Source: Paraburkholderia eburnea (GTDB lineage: Bacteria > Pseudomonadota > Gammaproteobacteria > Burkholderiales > Burkholderiaceae). Taken from it: 64,000 bases of DNA. The stretch is from contig NZ_PQGA01000010.1 of the NCBI RefSeq assembly GCF_002917095.1, forward strand, positions 151,732-215,731, given 5' to 3'. This document shows, piece by piece, positions 1-7,891 of this stretch. The translations under genes were made by a program, and so were the position numbers. The notes under the pieces are model-generated. The model was not told the origin of the DNA, did no database searches, and saw only the letters and a program-made list of their open reading frames with translations. Within the stretch, counting starts at the first letter, position 1; each line of letters begins with the position of its first letter.

Positions 1-831
1 GCGCTGATCCACCGCCGCGCCGGCATTTCGCTGTCGGACCACAAGCGCGACATGGCCTACAGCCGTCTTGCGCGACGTCTGCGCGCGCTTGGCCTCGACA
101 GCTTCCGCGACTATCTCGACGAACTCGAAAAGCGCAACGACGCGAACGAGTGGGAAGCCTTCACCAACGCGCTCACGACCAACCTCACGGCGTTCTTTCG
201 CGAGGCGCATCACTTTCCGATCCTCGCCGATTTCGTCAAGCGGCGGGGTTCGCAGCCGGTGTCGGTGTGGTGCTCGGCGGCCTCGACGGGCGAAGAGCCG
301 TACTCGATCGCGATGACGCTGATCGAAGCGCTCGGCGAGCGCGCCGCGCGTGAAGCGCGCGTGCTCGCGACCGACCTCGATACCCAGGTGCTCGCCAAGG
401 CCGACGCGGGCGTCTATGCCTACGATCAGGTCAAGCACCTCACGCCCGAGCGCCTCAAGCGTTTCTTCCTCAAGGGCACGGGCGCGCACGCGGGACTCGT
501 GAAGGTGCGCCCGGAGCTGCGCCAGATGATCAAGTTCGAGCAGCTCAACCTGACCGATGCCGATTACGGCCTGCGCACGACCTTCGACGCGATCTTCTGC
601 CGCAACGTGATGATCTACTTCGACAAACCGACCCAGGCGCAGGTGCTCACGCGCTTCGAGCCGCTGATGAAGCCGGACGGCCTGCTGTTCGCGGGTCATT
701 CGGAGAACTTCACGTATGTGACGCAGGCGTTCCGTCTGCGCGGCCAGACCGTCTACGAACTGACGCGCGGCCGCGGCGCGGGCGCAACGAATGCCACCGC
801 GAAGACCGAACCGTTGGGAGCGACCGCATGA
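1..831 (+). CDS. cheR: Chemotaxis protein methyltransferase CheR (5' end outside window)
   Basis: S-adenosylmethionine-dependent methyltransferase that methylates glutamates on chemoreceptors, working against CheB in adaptation. The frame is open from base 1 and the text before the first Met (base 52) reads like the CheR N-terminal helical domain, so the true start lies upstream of the window and the Met at 52 is internal. Visible landmarks are the SAM-binding stretch CSAASTGEEPYS and the motif FDAIFCRNVMIYFD near the C-terminus, both characteristic of CheR. The stop codon overlaps the cheD start by four bases (ATGA), showing translational coupling in a che operon. Only the 5' end is missing; the visible 276 residues are nearly the whole enzyme. 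Confidence 0.97.
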   Translation, partial: ALIHRRAGISLSDHKRDMAYSRLARRLRALGLDSFRDYLDELEKRNDANEWEAFTNALTTNLTAFFREAHHFPILADFVKRRGSQPVSVWCSAASTGEEPYSIAMTLIEALGERAAREARVLATDLDTQVLAKADAGVYAYDQVKHLTPERLKRFFLKGTGAHAGLVKVRPELRQMIKFEQLNLTDADYGLRTTFDAIFCRNVMIYFDKPTQAQVLTRFEPLMKPDGLLFAGHSENFTYVTQAFRLRGQTVYELTRGRGAGATNATAKTEPLGATA

Positions 832-1637
832 GCGCCCGCCTGCCGATCGCGACCAACCGCTACTTCGACGCGCACTTCAAGCGCCCCGGCGTGAAACTGC
901 TGCCGAACGAATTCTTCACCACGAACGAGGACATGGTGCTCGTCACCGTGCTCGGTTCGTGCGTGGCCGCCTGTATTCAGGACCGCACCGCCGGGATCGG
1001 CGGCATGAATCACTTCATGCTGCCCGACGACGGCGCCGACGCCGCCCACACGCCGACGGCGGCCTCCGACGCCATGCGTTACGGCGCCTACGCGATGGAA
1101 GTGCTCATCAACGAGCTGATCAAGGCCGGCGGGCGCCGCGAGCGCTTCGAGGCCAAGGTGTTCGGCGGCGCCGCCGTGCTGGCGGGCATGACCACCATGA
1201 ACATCGGCGATCGCAACTCGGCCTTCGTGCGCCGCTATCTGGCGACCGAAAGCATCCGCATCGTCGCCGAGGATCTGCAAGGCTCGCATCCGCGCAAGGT
1301 CGCATTCCTGCCGCGCACGGGCCAGGTGATGGTCAAGAAGCTGCGCCTGTCGCAGGAAACGAGCGTCGCCGAGCGCGAGCAGCAGCTTGCCCAGCAAAGC
1401 GCCGAAGCACGCGCCGAGCGCCTCGCGCGGGCGCGTGCGCGCGTCGAGCTGTTCGGGCTCAACGGCGCGAATGGTTCGGCCGGCAGCGCAGGCGGCAACC
1501 CCTTTCCAACATCCGCGCCGCAGCCGGCGCGCCCGCGCATCGAGCTGTTCGGTGCGGGCGCCGCGCAGGCCACGCGGCCATCCAGTCAGGGTCCGGGTTT
1601 CGGACATGACAACGCCAGGACAGTAGAGGAGGCGTGA
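828..1637 (+). CDS. cheD: Chemoreceptor glutamine deamidase CheD
   Basis: Deamidates receptor glutamines to methylatable glutamates and in some bacteria also binds CheC or CheY. The core is visible at about residues 25-180. The catalytic Cys sits in VLGSCVAACI (Cys45) and the catalytic His in GGMNHFMLP (His62), with VFGGAAVL further on. At 269 residues it is longer than the roughly 160-200 of typical CheD because of an Ala/Arg-rich C-terminal tail from about residue 185, which looks low-complexity. It overlaps cheR by four bases upstream and cheB by four bases downstream, so cheR-cheD-cheB are expected to be co-translated. Confidence 0.96.
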   Translation: MSARLPIATNRYFDAHFKRPGVKLLPNEFFTTNEDMVLVTVLGSCVAACIQDRTAGIGGMNHFMLPDDGADAAHTPTAASDAMRYGAYAMEVLINELIKAGGRRERFEAKVFGGAAVLAGMTTMNIGDRNSAFVRRYLATESIRIVAEDLQGSHPRKVAFLPRTGQVMVKKLRLSQETSVAEREQQLAQQSAEARAERLARARARVELFGLNGANGSAGSAGGNPFPTSAPQPARPRIELFGAGAAQATRPSSQGPGFGHDNARTVEEA

Positions 1638-2770
1638 ACGCTGTGCAAAAAATCAAGGTTCTCTGCGTCGATGATTCGGCGCTGATCCGCAGCCTGATGA
1701 CGGAGATCATCAACAGCCAGCCGGACATGACCGTCGTGGCCACCGCGCCCGACCCGCTCGTGGCGCGCGAGCTGATCAAGCAGCACAACCCCGACGTGCT
1801 CACGCTCGACGTGGAAATGCCGCGCATGGACGGTCTCGATTTCCTCGAGAAGCTCATGCGCCTGCGTCCGATGCCGGTCGTGATGGTGTCGTCGCTGACC
1901 GAGCGCGGCAACGAAATCACGCTGCGCGCGCTGGAACTGGGCGCCGTCGATTTCGTGACCAAGCCCAAGGTCGGCATTCGCGACGGCATGCTCGATTACG
2001 CCGAAAAGCTCGCCGACAAGGTGCGCGCCGCGTCGCGTGCCCGCGTGCGCCCGGCCGCACCCGTGCGTGCGCCCGCCGCGCCGGGCGCCGGCGCCGCGCC
2101 GCACGCGGGCGCACATGCCGCACACGCGCATGCGCCGGCTGCCGCCGCGCCGATGATCAACAATCCGCTCGTTTCGACCGAAAAGCTCATCATCGTCGGC
2201 GCATCGACGGGCGGCACCGAGGCGATCCGCGAAGTGCTGCAGCCGCTGCCGCCCGACGCGCCCGCCGTGCTGATCGCGCAGCACATGCCGCCCGGTTTCA
2301 CGAAGTCGTTCGCGCAGCGCCTGAACGGGCTGTGCCGCATCACCGTGAAGGAAGCGGAACACGGCGAACGCGTGCTGCCCGGCCATGCCTACATCGCGCC
2401 GGGCCACGCCCACCTGTTGCTCGCGCGCAGCGGCGCGAACTACATCGCTCATCTGTCCGACGACCCGCCGGTGAACCGGCATCGTCCGTCGGTGGACGTG
2501 CTGTTCCGCTCGGCGGCGCAGCACGCGGGCAAGAACGCCATCGGCGTGATTCTGACGGGCATGGGCCGTGACGGCGCGGCGGGCCTGCTGGAGATGCGCA
2601 AGGCGGGGGCGTTCACGCTTGCGCAGGACGAGGCGAGCTGTATCGTGTTCGGCATGCCGCGCGAAGCGATTGCGCTCGGCGCCGCCGACGAGATCGCCTC
2701 GCTGTCGGAGATGAGCCGTCGCGTGATGACGCGTCTCGCCTCGATGGGCGACCGCGTCCAGCGCGTCTGA
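1634..2770 (+). CDS. cheB: Chemotaxis response regulator / protein-glutamate methylesterase CheB
   Basis: Removes methyl groups from (and deamidates) chemoreceptors when phosphorylated by CheA. The N-terminal receiver domain shows DDSALIR and the phospho-acceptor Asp in LTLDVEMPRMDGLDF. An Ala/Pro/His-rich linker (about residues 135-175) joins it to the C-terminal methylesterase domain, whose catalytic triad sits in GASTGGTEAI (Ser), AQHMPPGF (His) and LTGMGRDGAAG (Asp). The start is a GTG overlapping the cheD stop by four bases. At 378 residues it is slightly longer than the usual 350, the difference being the linker. Confidence 0.98.
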   Translation: MNAVQKIKVLCVDDSALIRSLMTEIINSQPDMTVVATAPDPLVARELIKQHNPDVLTLDVEMPRMDGLDFLEKLMRLRPMPVVMVSSLTERGNEITLRALELGAVDFVTKPKVGIRDGMLDYAEKLADKVRAASRARVRPAAPVRAPAAPGAGAAPHAGAHAAHAHAPAAAAPMINNPLVSTEKLIIVGASTGGTEAIREVLQPLPPDAPAVLIAQHMPPGFTKSFAQRLNGLCRITVKEAEHGERVLPGHAYIAPGHAHLLLARSGANYIAHLSDDPPVNRHRPSVDVLFRSAAQHAGKNAIGVILTGMGRDGAAGLLEMRKAGAFTLAQDEASCIVFGMPREAIALGAADEIASLSEMSRRVMTRLASMGDRVQRV

Positions 2771-2809
2771 CGCACGCGGCGCAGTATTTGCGCGCCAATA
2801 TTTCGAGAA

Positions 2810-2884
2810 ATCGCACGACTCTGTAAGGACTGTGCGATCGATCACGATTAATTTATCTGGATAGGCACCGCGCTTGTCTGGATA
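2810..2884 (+). promoter_or_regulatory. Candidate cheY upstream control region
   Basis: The 149-bp gap between cheB and cheY is the only sizeable one in the che run. It holds a 7-bp inverted repeat ATCGCAC/GTGCGAT (2810-2816 and 2832-2838) and two exact copies of TCTGGATA at 2856-2863 and 2877-2884, 21 bp apart, about two helical turns. This could be an internal promoter or operator for cheY-cheZ, or the inverted repeat could be an attenuator. No known consensus was recognised. Confidence 0.35.
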
Positions 2885-2919
2885 ATTGCCCGGGTTTTAG
2901 CCTGGAGAATGGAACCGAG

Positions 2920-3315
2920 ATGGATAAGGGAATGAAGATTCTGGTGGTGGACGATTTTCCGACGATGCGCCGGATTGTCCGCAACCTGCTCAAGGAACTG
3001 GGCTACGCGAACGTGGATGAAGCCGAAGACGGCGCAGCGGGCCTCGCGCGCCTGCGCGGCGGCAGCTACGACTTCGTGATTTCCGACTGGAACATGCCGA
3101 ACCTCGACGGTCTCGCCATGCTCAAGGAAATCCGCGCCGACGCGACGCTCACGCATCTGCCGGTGCTGATGGTGACCGCCGAGTCGAAGAAGGAAAACAT
3201 CATCGCCGCCGCCCAGGCAGGCGCGAGCGGTTACGTCGTGAAGCCGTTCACGGCGGCGACGCTCGACGAGAAGCTCAACAAGATCCTCGAAAAGATGGCG
3301 AAGACCGGGAGCTGA
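2920..3315 (+). CDS. cheY: Chemotaxis response regulator CheY
   Basis: Single-domain receiver that, when phosphorylated by CheA, binds FliM in the motor switch and changes rotation direction. All receiver residues are present: the acidic pair in VVDDFP (Asp11, Asp12), phospho-acceptor Asp56 in ISDWNMP, the Thr of MVTAES (Thr86) and Lys109 in YVVKPF. There is no output domain and the length (131) is normal for CheY. The start has GGAGA upstream; a closer ATG at 2909 is in another frame and ends after eight codons. cheZ follows two bases after the stop. Confidence 0.98.
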   Translation: MDKGMKILVVDDFPTMRRIVRNLLKELGYANVDEAEDGAAGLARLRGGSYDFVISDWNMPNLDGLAMLKEIRADATLTHLPVLMVTAESKKENIIAAAQAGASGYVVKPFTAATLDEKLNKILEKMAKTGS

Positions 3316-3317
3316 GC

Positions 3318-4049
3318 GTGAACGAGCCCATTGATGCGTCCGCGGCGCTGCCCGCCGGGCAGCACGACGACGCCGGCGCCGATTCGGGCGAGTTCGCGAC
3401 GGACCGCATCCTCGCGCGCATCGGCCAGCTGACGCGCACGCTGCGCGACTCGATGCGCGAGCTTGGCCTCGACAAGCACGTGGAGCGCGCCGCCGAGGCG
3501 GTGCCCGACGCGCGCGACCGGCTGCGCTACGTCGTCAACATGACGGAGCAGGCCGCCGAGCGCGCGCTGTCCGCGATCGAGCTGGCCAAGCCGATGCAGG
3601 AGAAGCTCGAAGCCGACGCGAAGGTGCTGTCGGCGCGCTGGGCGACCTGGTACGGCGCACCGATCGGACGCGAGGAAGTGCGCGCGCTGATGGACGACAC
3701 GCGCAAGTTCCTCGACGTGGTGCCGCAGACGACCACGGCCACGAACCAGCAGTTGCTCGAAATCATGCTCGCGCAGGATTTCCAGGATCTGACCGGGCAG
3801 GTGATCAAGAAGATCATGGACGTGGTCTATCTGATCGAGCAGCAACTGCTGACCGTGCTGGTCGAAAACATCGCGCCCGAGCGGCGCGAGCAGTTCGCGG
3901 CCACGGCGGCGGCGCTGGCCGAGGTGCAGGCGAGCACGGGCAGCCCGGAAGGCCTGCTCAACGGCCCGCAGATCAATCCGGAAGGCAAGGCCGACGTCAT
4001 GCAGGATCAGGCGCAGGTGGACGACCTGCTGGCTAGCCTCGGTTTCTGA
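3318..4049 (+). CDS. cheZ: CheY-phosphate phosphatase CheZ
   Basis: Accelerates CheY-P dephosphorylation, terminating the signal. The catalytic segment AQDFQDLTGQVIKK is clear (the Asp/Gln pair corresponds to Asp157 and Gln161 here), and the C-terminus ends in VDDLLASLGF, the CheY-binding tail peptide of the family. The intervening sequence is helical with a Pro/Gly/Ala-rich linker. It starts with GTG preceded by GGGAG within the end of cheY. This is the last che gene of the operon; the following stretch is non-coding. Confidence 0.97.
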   Translation: MNEPIDASAALPAGQHDDAGADSGEFATDRILARIGQLTRTLRDSMRELGLDKHVERAAEAVPDARDRLRYVVNMTEQAAERALSAIELAKPMQEKLEADAKVLSARWATWYGAPIGREEVRALMDDTRKFLDVVPQTTTATNQQLLEIMLAQDFQDLTGQVIKKIMDVVYLIEQQLLTVLVENIAPERREQFAATAAALAEVQASTGSPEGLLNGPQINPEGKADVMQDQAQVDDLLASLGF

Positions 4050-4385
4050 CGTAGCGATGGGGTTGGGCGGGGTTGGGCGCCGCGCGATCCGGCGTTGCGC
4101 GCGGATGATGCGTGGCGCTTAACAACCTTGCCGCCGGGTGCATTCTGGCCCTTCGGCCAACTGTTGCATGTCATGTGGGGCAGGCATACTAGAGGACGTT
4201 CGCTCGTCGCGACCGCAAGCGCGCATCCGCGTATCCACGGATGCCGCAGCGGTGCGACGAAGCAAAGCCAGCCGTTCCCCGTCTAGCCGCCGTCCGCCTT
4301 CTGCTGTCGCCCGCTGTCGTGATTCGGGCCGGTGGGCGTCACGCGCCGCGCGGAGGAACGCGCCACCGAGAGAGGGAGGGCCGCC
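4050..4385. other. Intergenic region between cheZ and the DUF2844 gene
   Basis: No convincing gene. It contains a tandem duplication GGGGTTGGGC at 4059-4078 (four closely spaced G-tracts on the + strand, able in principle to form a G-quadruplex just after the cheZ stop) and a short hairpin TGGCC-CTTC-GGCCA at 4146-4159 that could be a weak terminator. A possible promoter for the next gene is TTGCAT (4164) with CATACT (4185), spacing 15. Small reading frames here on both strands look like GC-rich noise. Confidence 0.5.
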
Positions 4386-5030
4386 TTGAATCCGCAAGCA
4401 TCGACCAAAGTGTCCGCTGCGTCCCGCAGCGCCGGTTCGCCCGGCGTATCGGGACCGGCCGCCGGCACGTCTCGTTCATCCACTTCGATTTTTGATAGTG
4501 CGGCATCGCGCCTCGGCGTCGCGCTTTTATGCGCAATGGGCGTGCTGGGCGGCGCGCAAACGGCCAGCGCCGCGCTCGGCGGCGCACCCATGAGCACGCC
4601 GTCCGGGGCGAGCGTCAACACGACGTCCGGGCCAGGCGCGGCTTCCTCGGTGGCGCGTCAGGCAACCCAGAGCACCCCGTCCGGCATCTCGTCTGCCTCC
4701 TCTGCCGGCACGTCCACCGCTTACACCGTGCGCGAAACCACGCTCGCCAACGGCACCGCCGTGCGCGAATACCTCACGACGGCGGGCACGGTGTTCGCGG
4801 TCGCATGGAGCGGGCCGCAGATGCCGGATCTTTCCGCGCTGCTCGGCAGCTACTTTCCGCAGTACGTCGCGGGCGTGCAGGCGAGTCGCGCCAAGGGCGT
4901 GCGCGGGCCAGGCGCCGTCGAGAACAGCGGCCTCGTCGTGCATTCGGGCGGCCACATGGGCGCGTTCTCGGGTCAGGCGTGGCTGCCGCAGGCGTTGCCG
5001 GCGGGTTTCAGCACGTCCGACATTCAATGA
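4386..5030 (+). CDS. DUF2844 domain protein, probably exported
   Basis: Recognised as the uncharacterised DUF2844 family; its function is unknown. I chose the TTG at 4386 because GAGAGGGAGG lies just upstream; a GTG at 4332 in the same frame has no such site. The 214-residue product has a basic, Ser-rich N-terminus, a hydrophobic stretch LGVALLCAMGVLGGAQTASA (about residues 45-64) that looks like a signal peptide ending in an Ala-X-Ala site, and then a conserved C-terminal region with VREYLTTAGTVFAVAWSGP and VVHSGGHMGAFSGQAWLP. Its stop lies at or beside the start of the DUF3443 gene, so the two are coupled and probably work together. The very long N-terminal extension before the signal is unusual, and a start nearer the signal peptide is possible. 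Confidence 0.8.
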   Translation: MNPQASTKVSAASRSAGSPGVSGPAAGTSRSSTSIFDSAASRLGVALLCAMGVLGGAQTASAALGGAPMSTPSGASVNTTSGPGAASSVARQATQSTPSGISSASSAGTSTAYTVRETTLANGTAVREYLTTAGTVFAVAWSGPQMPDLSALLGSYFPQYVAGVQASRAKGVRGPGAVENSGLVVHSGGHMGAFSGQAWLPQALPAGFSTSDIQ

Positions 5031-5047
5031 CGAACGGGAGGCGACGC

Positions 5048-6358
5048 GTGTTCAACTACGGAATCCTCAACGCCCTCGCTCGCTCCTTGCGCGAGCCGCG
5101 TAGCTTCTTCCTCGCCACGGTATTCGCGCTCGCGACGGGGCTTGCCGCCTGCGGCGGCGGTGGCGGTGGCGGCTCCGGTTCGAGCAGCTCGGGCAATTCG
5201 GGCAGCGGCAACGACACCTCGTCGCTGCCCGCCGGTCCCACCCAGCAGCCGATCGCCGCGAATGCCGCGAATACCGTTGCCGTGACGGTCAACAGCGGCG
5301 TCACCAACTCGATGCCGAATATCCCCACCGTCAGCGTGACGGTCTGCGTGGCCAGCAGCAACACCTGCCAGACCGTGCCCAACGTCCAGGTCGATACCGG
5401 CTCCTACGGTCTGCGCCTGCTCAATACGGCGCTGAACAGCACGATGCAGGGCGCGCTGCCGAACGCCTCGTCGGGCGCCAGCACGCTGGCCGAATGCACG
5501 GCGTTCGCGGACGGCTACACCTGGGGCACGGTGCGCACCGCCGACGTCAAGATCGGCGGCGAAACGGCCAGCGCGATTCCGATCCAGGTGATCGGCGATC
5601 TCCCCACGTCGTCGGTGCCGCAGGTCTGCGCGAACATCGGCGCGGCGCAGAACACGACCTCGGCGCTGGGCGCGAACGGCATTCTGGGCATCGGCGTCGC
5701 GCCGTGGGATTGCGGCAAGAACTGCGTGACGGCTTCGGGCAGCAACTACTTCGCGTGTGCGAACGGCACGAGCTGCGCCCAGACGGCCGTGGCGCTTGCG
5801 CAGCAGGTGGCCAACCCGGTCGCGCACTTCGCCACGGACAACAACGGCGTGATCCTGCAAATGCCGCCCGTCGCCAATAGCGGACAGGCTTCGGCCACGG
5901 GCACGCTGGTGTTCGGCATCGGCACCCAGTCGAACAACGCCCTGGCGGCCTCGCAGCGCTTCGCGACCAGCGCATGGGGCGACCTTTCGACGACTTTCAA
6001 CGGCCGCTCGCTGAACGCCTTCCTCGATTCGGGCTCGAACGGCATTTTCTTCGCCGATAGCGCCATCGCCCAGTGCGGCGGCGATCTCGGCTCGTTCTAT
6101 TGCCCGACGCCGCCGCTCACGTTTACCACCACGCTGGTCGATCAGAACAACGACTCGGGCAACGTCAGCTTCAACGTGGCGAGCGCGTCGGCGCTGCTGG
6201 GCAACAGCAGCTTCTTCGCGTTCAACGACCTCGGAGGGCAGTTTGGTTCCAATTCGAGTCTCGACCTGGGCCTGCCGTTCTTCTATGGCCGCTACGTGTA
6301 TTACGGGATCGATCAGACCGGCACCGGCGGCACGCAGACGCCGTACGTCGCGTTCTGA
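5048..6358 (+). CDS. DUF3443 lipoprotein with pepsin-like aspartic protease landmarks
   Basis: Assigned to the uncharacterised DUF3443 family. The GTG at 5048 is preceded by GGGAGG at a good distance; an in-frame ATG at 5027 overlapping the previous stop is the alternative (seven residues longer). The N-terminus is a lipoprotein signal ending in TGLAACGGG, followed by a Gly/Ser-rich tether, so the mature protein is predicted to be anchored in the outer or inner membrane. In the rest I see VDTGSYGLRL (Asp116), NGILGIG, TGTLVFGIGT, LDSGSNGIFF (Asp327) and LGLPFFYGRYVYYGID. In order and spacing these resemble the two catalytic Asp loops, psi-loop and C-terminal strand of pepsin-family (A1) proteases. 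The protease role is my inference; Cys residues suggest disulfides. Confidence 0.82.
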   Translation: MFNYGILNALARSLREPRSFFLATVFALATGLAACGGGGGGGSGSSSSGNSGSGNDTSSLPAGPTQQPIAANAANTVAVTVNSGVTNSMPNIPTVSVTVCVASSNTCQTVPNVQVDTGSYGLRLLNTALNSTMQGALPNASSGASTLAECTAFADGYTWGTVRTADVKIGGETASAIPIQVIGDLPTSSVPQVCANIGAAQNTTSALGANGILGIGVAPWDCGKNCVTASGSNYFACANGTSCAQTAVALAQQVANPVAHFATDNNGVILQMPPVANSGQASATGTLVFGIGTQSNNALAASQRFATSAWGDLSTTFNGRSLNAFLDSGSNGIFFADSAIAQCGGDLGSFYCPTPPLTFTTTLVDQNNDSGNVSFNVASASALLGNSSFFAFNDLGGQFGSNSSLDLGLPFFYGRYVYYGIDQTGTGGTQTPYVAF

Positions 6359-6371
6359 TCCCGCCCCGCAG

Positions 6372-6406
6372 GCTTGAAGCGCGGCGTCCGGCGCCGCGCT
6401 TCAAGC
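6372..6406 (+). terminator. Hairpin after the DUF3443 gene
   Basis: A perfect 15-bp inverted repeat beginning GCTTGAAGCGC (6372-6386 and 6392-6406) with a 5-nt loop lies 14 bp after the stop. There is no T-run, so it may end transcription less efficiently or mainly protect the 3' end. Confidence 0.55.
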
Positions 6407-6460
6407 GCTGATCTCGCCCCATCGCGCTTCAATCACGCTTCAATCGCGCTCCCATCCGGC

Positions 6461-6546
6461 GAAATACCCCGGTTTCCCGGTCCTGATCCTTCGATCGTCG
6501 CTTGCCTCCCAGGGCAATAATCGCTCTCACTGAAAAAGGGCGTGCG
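6461..6546 (+). promoter_or_regulatory. flhB upstream element, shared with flhF
   Basis: About 85 bp upstream of flhB (from GAAATACCCC to GAAAAAGGGCG) match the sequence upstream of flhF at 10777-10863. The first 45 bases are 35/45 identical by eye, including an identical core TCCTGATCC followed by CGATCGT, and the downstream parts share AATAAT and GAAAAGGG. The element probably contains the promoter and an activator site, perhaps a degenerate FlhDC box. Confidence 0.55.
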
Positions 6547-6595
6547 CCGTCACCACATGGGTGTCGGGCGGCGTGCGCCGCCGACCGGAGCATCT

Positions 6596-7891
6596 GTGGC
6601 AGAGGACAGCGACCTCGAAAAAACCGAATCAGCCACTCCCAAGCGCCTCGAAAAGGCGCGCGAGGAGGGGCAGATTGCGCGTTCGCGGGAGCTTTCCACG
6701 TTTGCGCTGCTATCGGCGGGCTGCTTCGGGGCATGGCTGCTCTCGGACACCATCGGCGGGCATCTGCAGACCATGCTGCGCGGCGCGCTGACGTTCGACC
6801 ACGCGGGCGCCTTCGAGACCAAACGCATGCTCACGGGCGCCGGCGTCGCCGCGCGCGAAGGCATGTTCGCGGTGCTGCCCGTCCTTGCGCTGACGGGCGC
6901 AGCCGCGCTGCTCGCGCCGATGGCGCTGGGCGGCTGGCTGTTCTCGACCCAGTCGATCGGCGTGAAGTTCGATCGCCTCAATCCGATGACGGGTCTCGGT
7001 CGCATCTTTTCCCTGAACGGCCCGGTGCAGCTCGGCATGTCGATGATCAAGACGCTGCTGGTGGGCGCGATCGGCGGCTCGGCGCTCTGGAACCATCGCG
7101 AGGAGATTCTGGGGCTGGGCATGCAGCCCGCGCCGCGCGCTTTCGCCGACGCCTTCCACCTGATCGTGGTGTGCTGCGGCATGACGGTCGCGGGCATGTT
7201 CCTGCTGGCGGCCATCGACGTGCCGTACCAGATCTGGTCGTATCACCGCAAGCTGCGCATGACCAAGGAAGAGGTGAAGCGCGAGCACCGCGAGAGCGAA
7301 GGCGATCCGCACGTGAAGGGCCGGATTCGCCAGCAGCAGCGCGCCATGGCGCGCCGCCGCATGATGGCGCAGGTGCCCAAGGCCGACGTGGTGGTGACCA
7401 ACCCGACGCACTTCGCCGTCGCGCTGCAGTACACCGACGGCGACATGCGCGCGCCGCGCGTGGTCGCGAAGGGCGTGAACCTCGTGGCGGCGCGCATCCG
7501 CGAGCTGGCCACCGAAAACAACATCCCGCTGCTCGAAGCGCCGCCGCTCGCCCGCGCGCTCTATCACAACGTCGATCTGAACAAAGAGATTCCCGGCCCG
7601 CTCTACGGCGCGGTCGCCCAGGTGCTCGCGTGGGTCTATCAGCTCAAGCGCTTTCGCGAACATGGCGGCGACGTGCCGATGGAGCCGACCGATCTCGACG
7701 TGCCGCCGGAACTCGACAAGGGTGGCGTGAGCGACGAGGACGCCGCCGAAGAAGCCGGCGAAACGCTCTCGCCCGACGACGACGCGGCAAAACGCAACGC
7801 GAAAAACACCGCTGCAGGCGCAGCACCGGATCAAGCAAGCACCGCAGGTCGCGCCGACACCGCGCGCGACGGCAATGAAGGAGCAACGTAA
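6596..7891 (+). CDS. flhB: Flagellar export switch protein FlhB
   Basis: Inner-membrane component of the flagellar type III export gate that switches substrate specificity from rod/hook to filament proteins. Start chosen at GTG 6596 (GGAG upstream), giving AEDSDLEKTESATPKRLEKAR, the standard FlhB N-terminus; a start at 6542 would add 18 unrelated residues. Several hydrophobic helices span about residues 30-210, followed by the cytoplasmic domain with the autocleavage motif NPTH at residues 269-272, the same numbering as in enteric FlhB. The C-terminal 60 residues are an Asp/Ala-rich tail not needed for the core fold. It overlaps flhA by one base. Confidence 0.97.
   Translation: MAEDSDLEKTESATPKRLEKAREEGQIARSRELSTFALLSAGCFGAWLLSDTIGGHLQTMLRGALTFDHAGAFETKRMLTGAGVAAREGMFAVLPVLALTGAAALLAPMALGGWLFSTQSIGVKFDRLNPMTGLGRIFSLNGPVQLGMSMIKTLLVGAIGGSALWNHREEILGLGMQPAPRAFADAFHLIVVCCGMTVAGMFLLAAIDVPYQIWSYHRKLRMTKEEVKREHRESEGDPHVKGRIRQQQRAMARRRMMAQVPKADVVVTNPTHFAVALQYTDGDMRAPRVVAKGVNLVAARIRELATENNIPLLEAPPLARALYHNVDLNKEIPGPLYGAVAQVLAWVYQLKRFREHGGDVPMEPTDLDVPPELDKGGVSDEDAAEEAGETLSPDDDAAKRNAKNTAAGAAPDQASTAGRADTARDGNEGAT

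Noticed and set aside
1586..2845. 419-residue frame on the - strand opposite cheB
   Set aside because: Same pattern of a GC-rich antisense shadow; cheB catalytic motifs are on the + strand.
2909..2935. Eight-codon upstream ORF before cheY
   Set aside because: The GGAG is only one base from its ATG and it overlaps the cheY start; more likely the site serves cheY.
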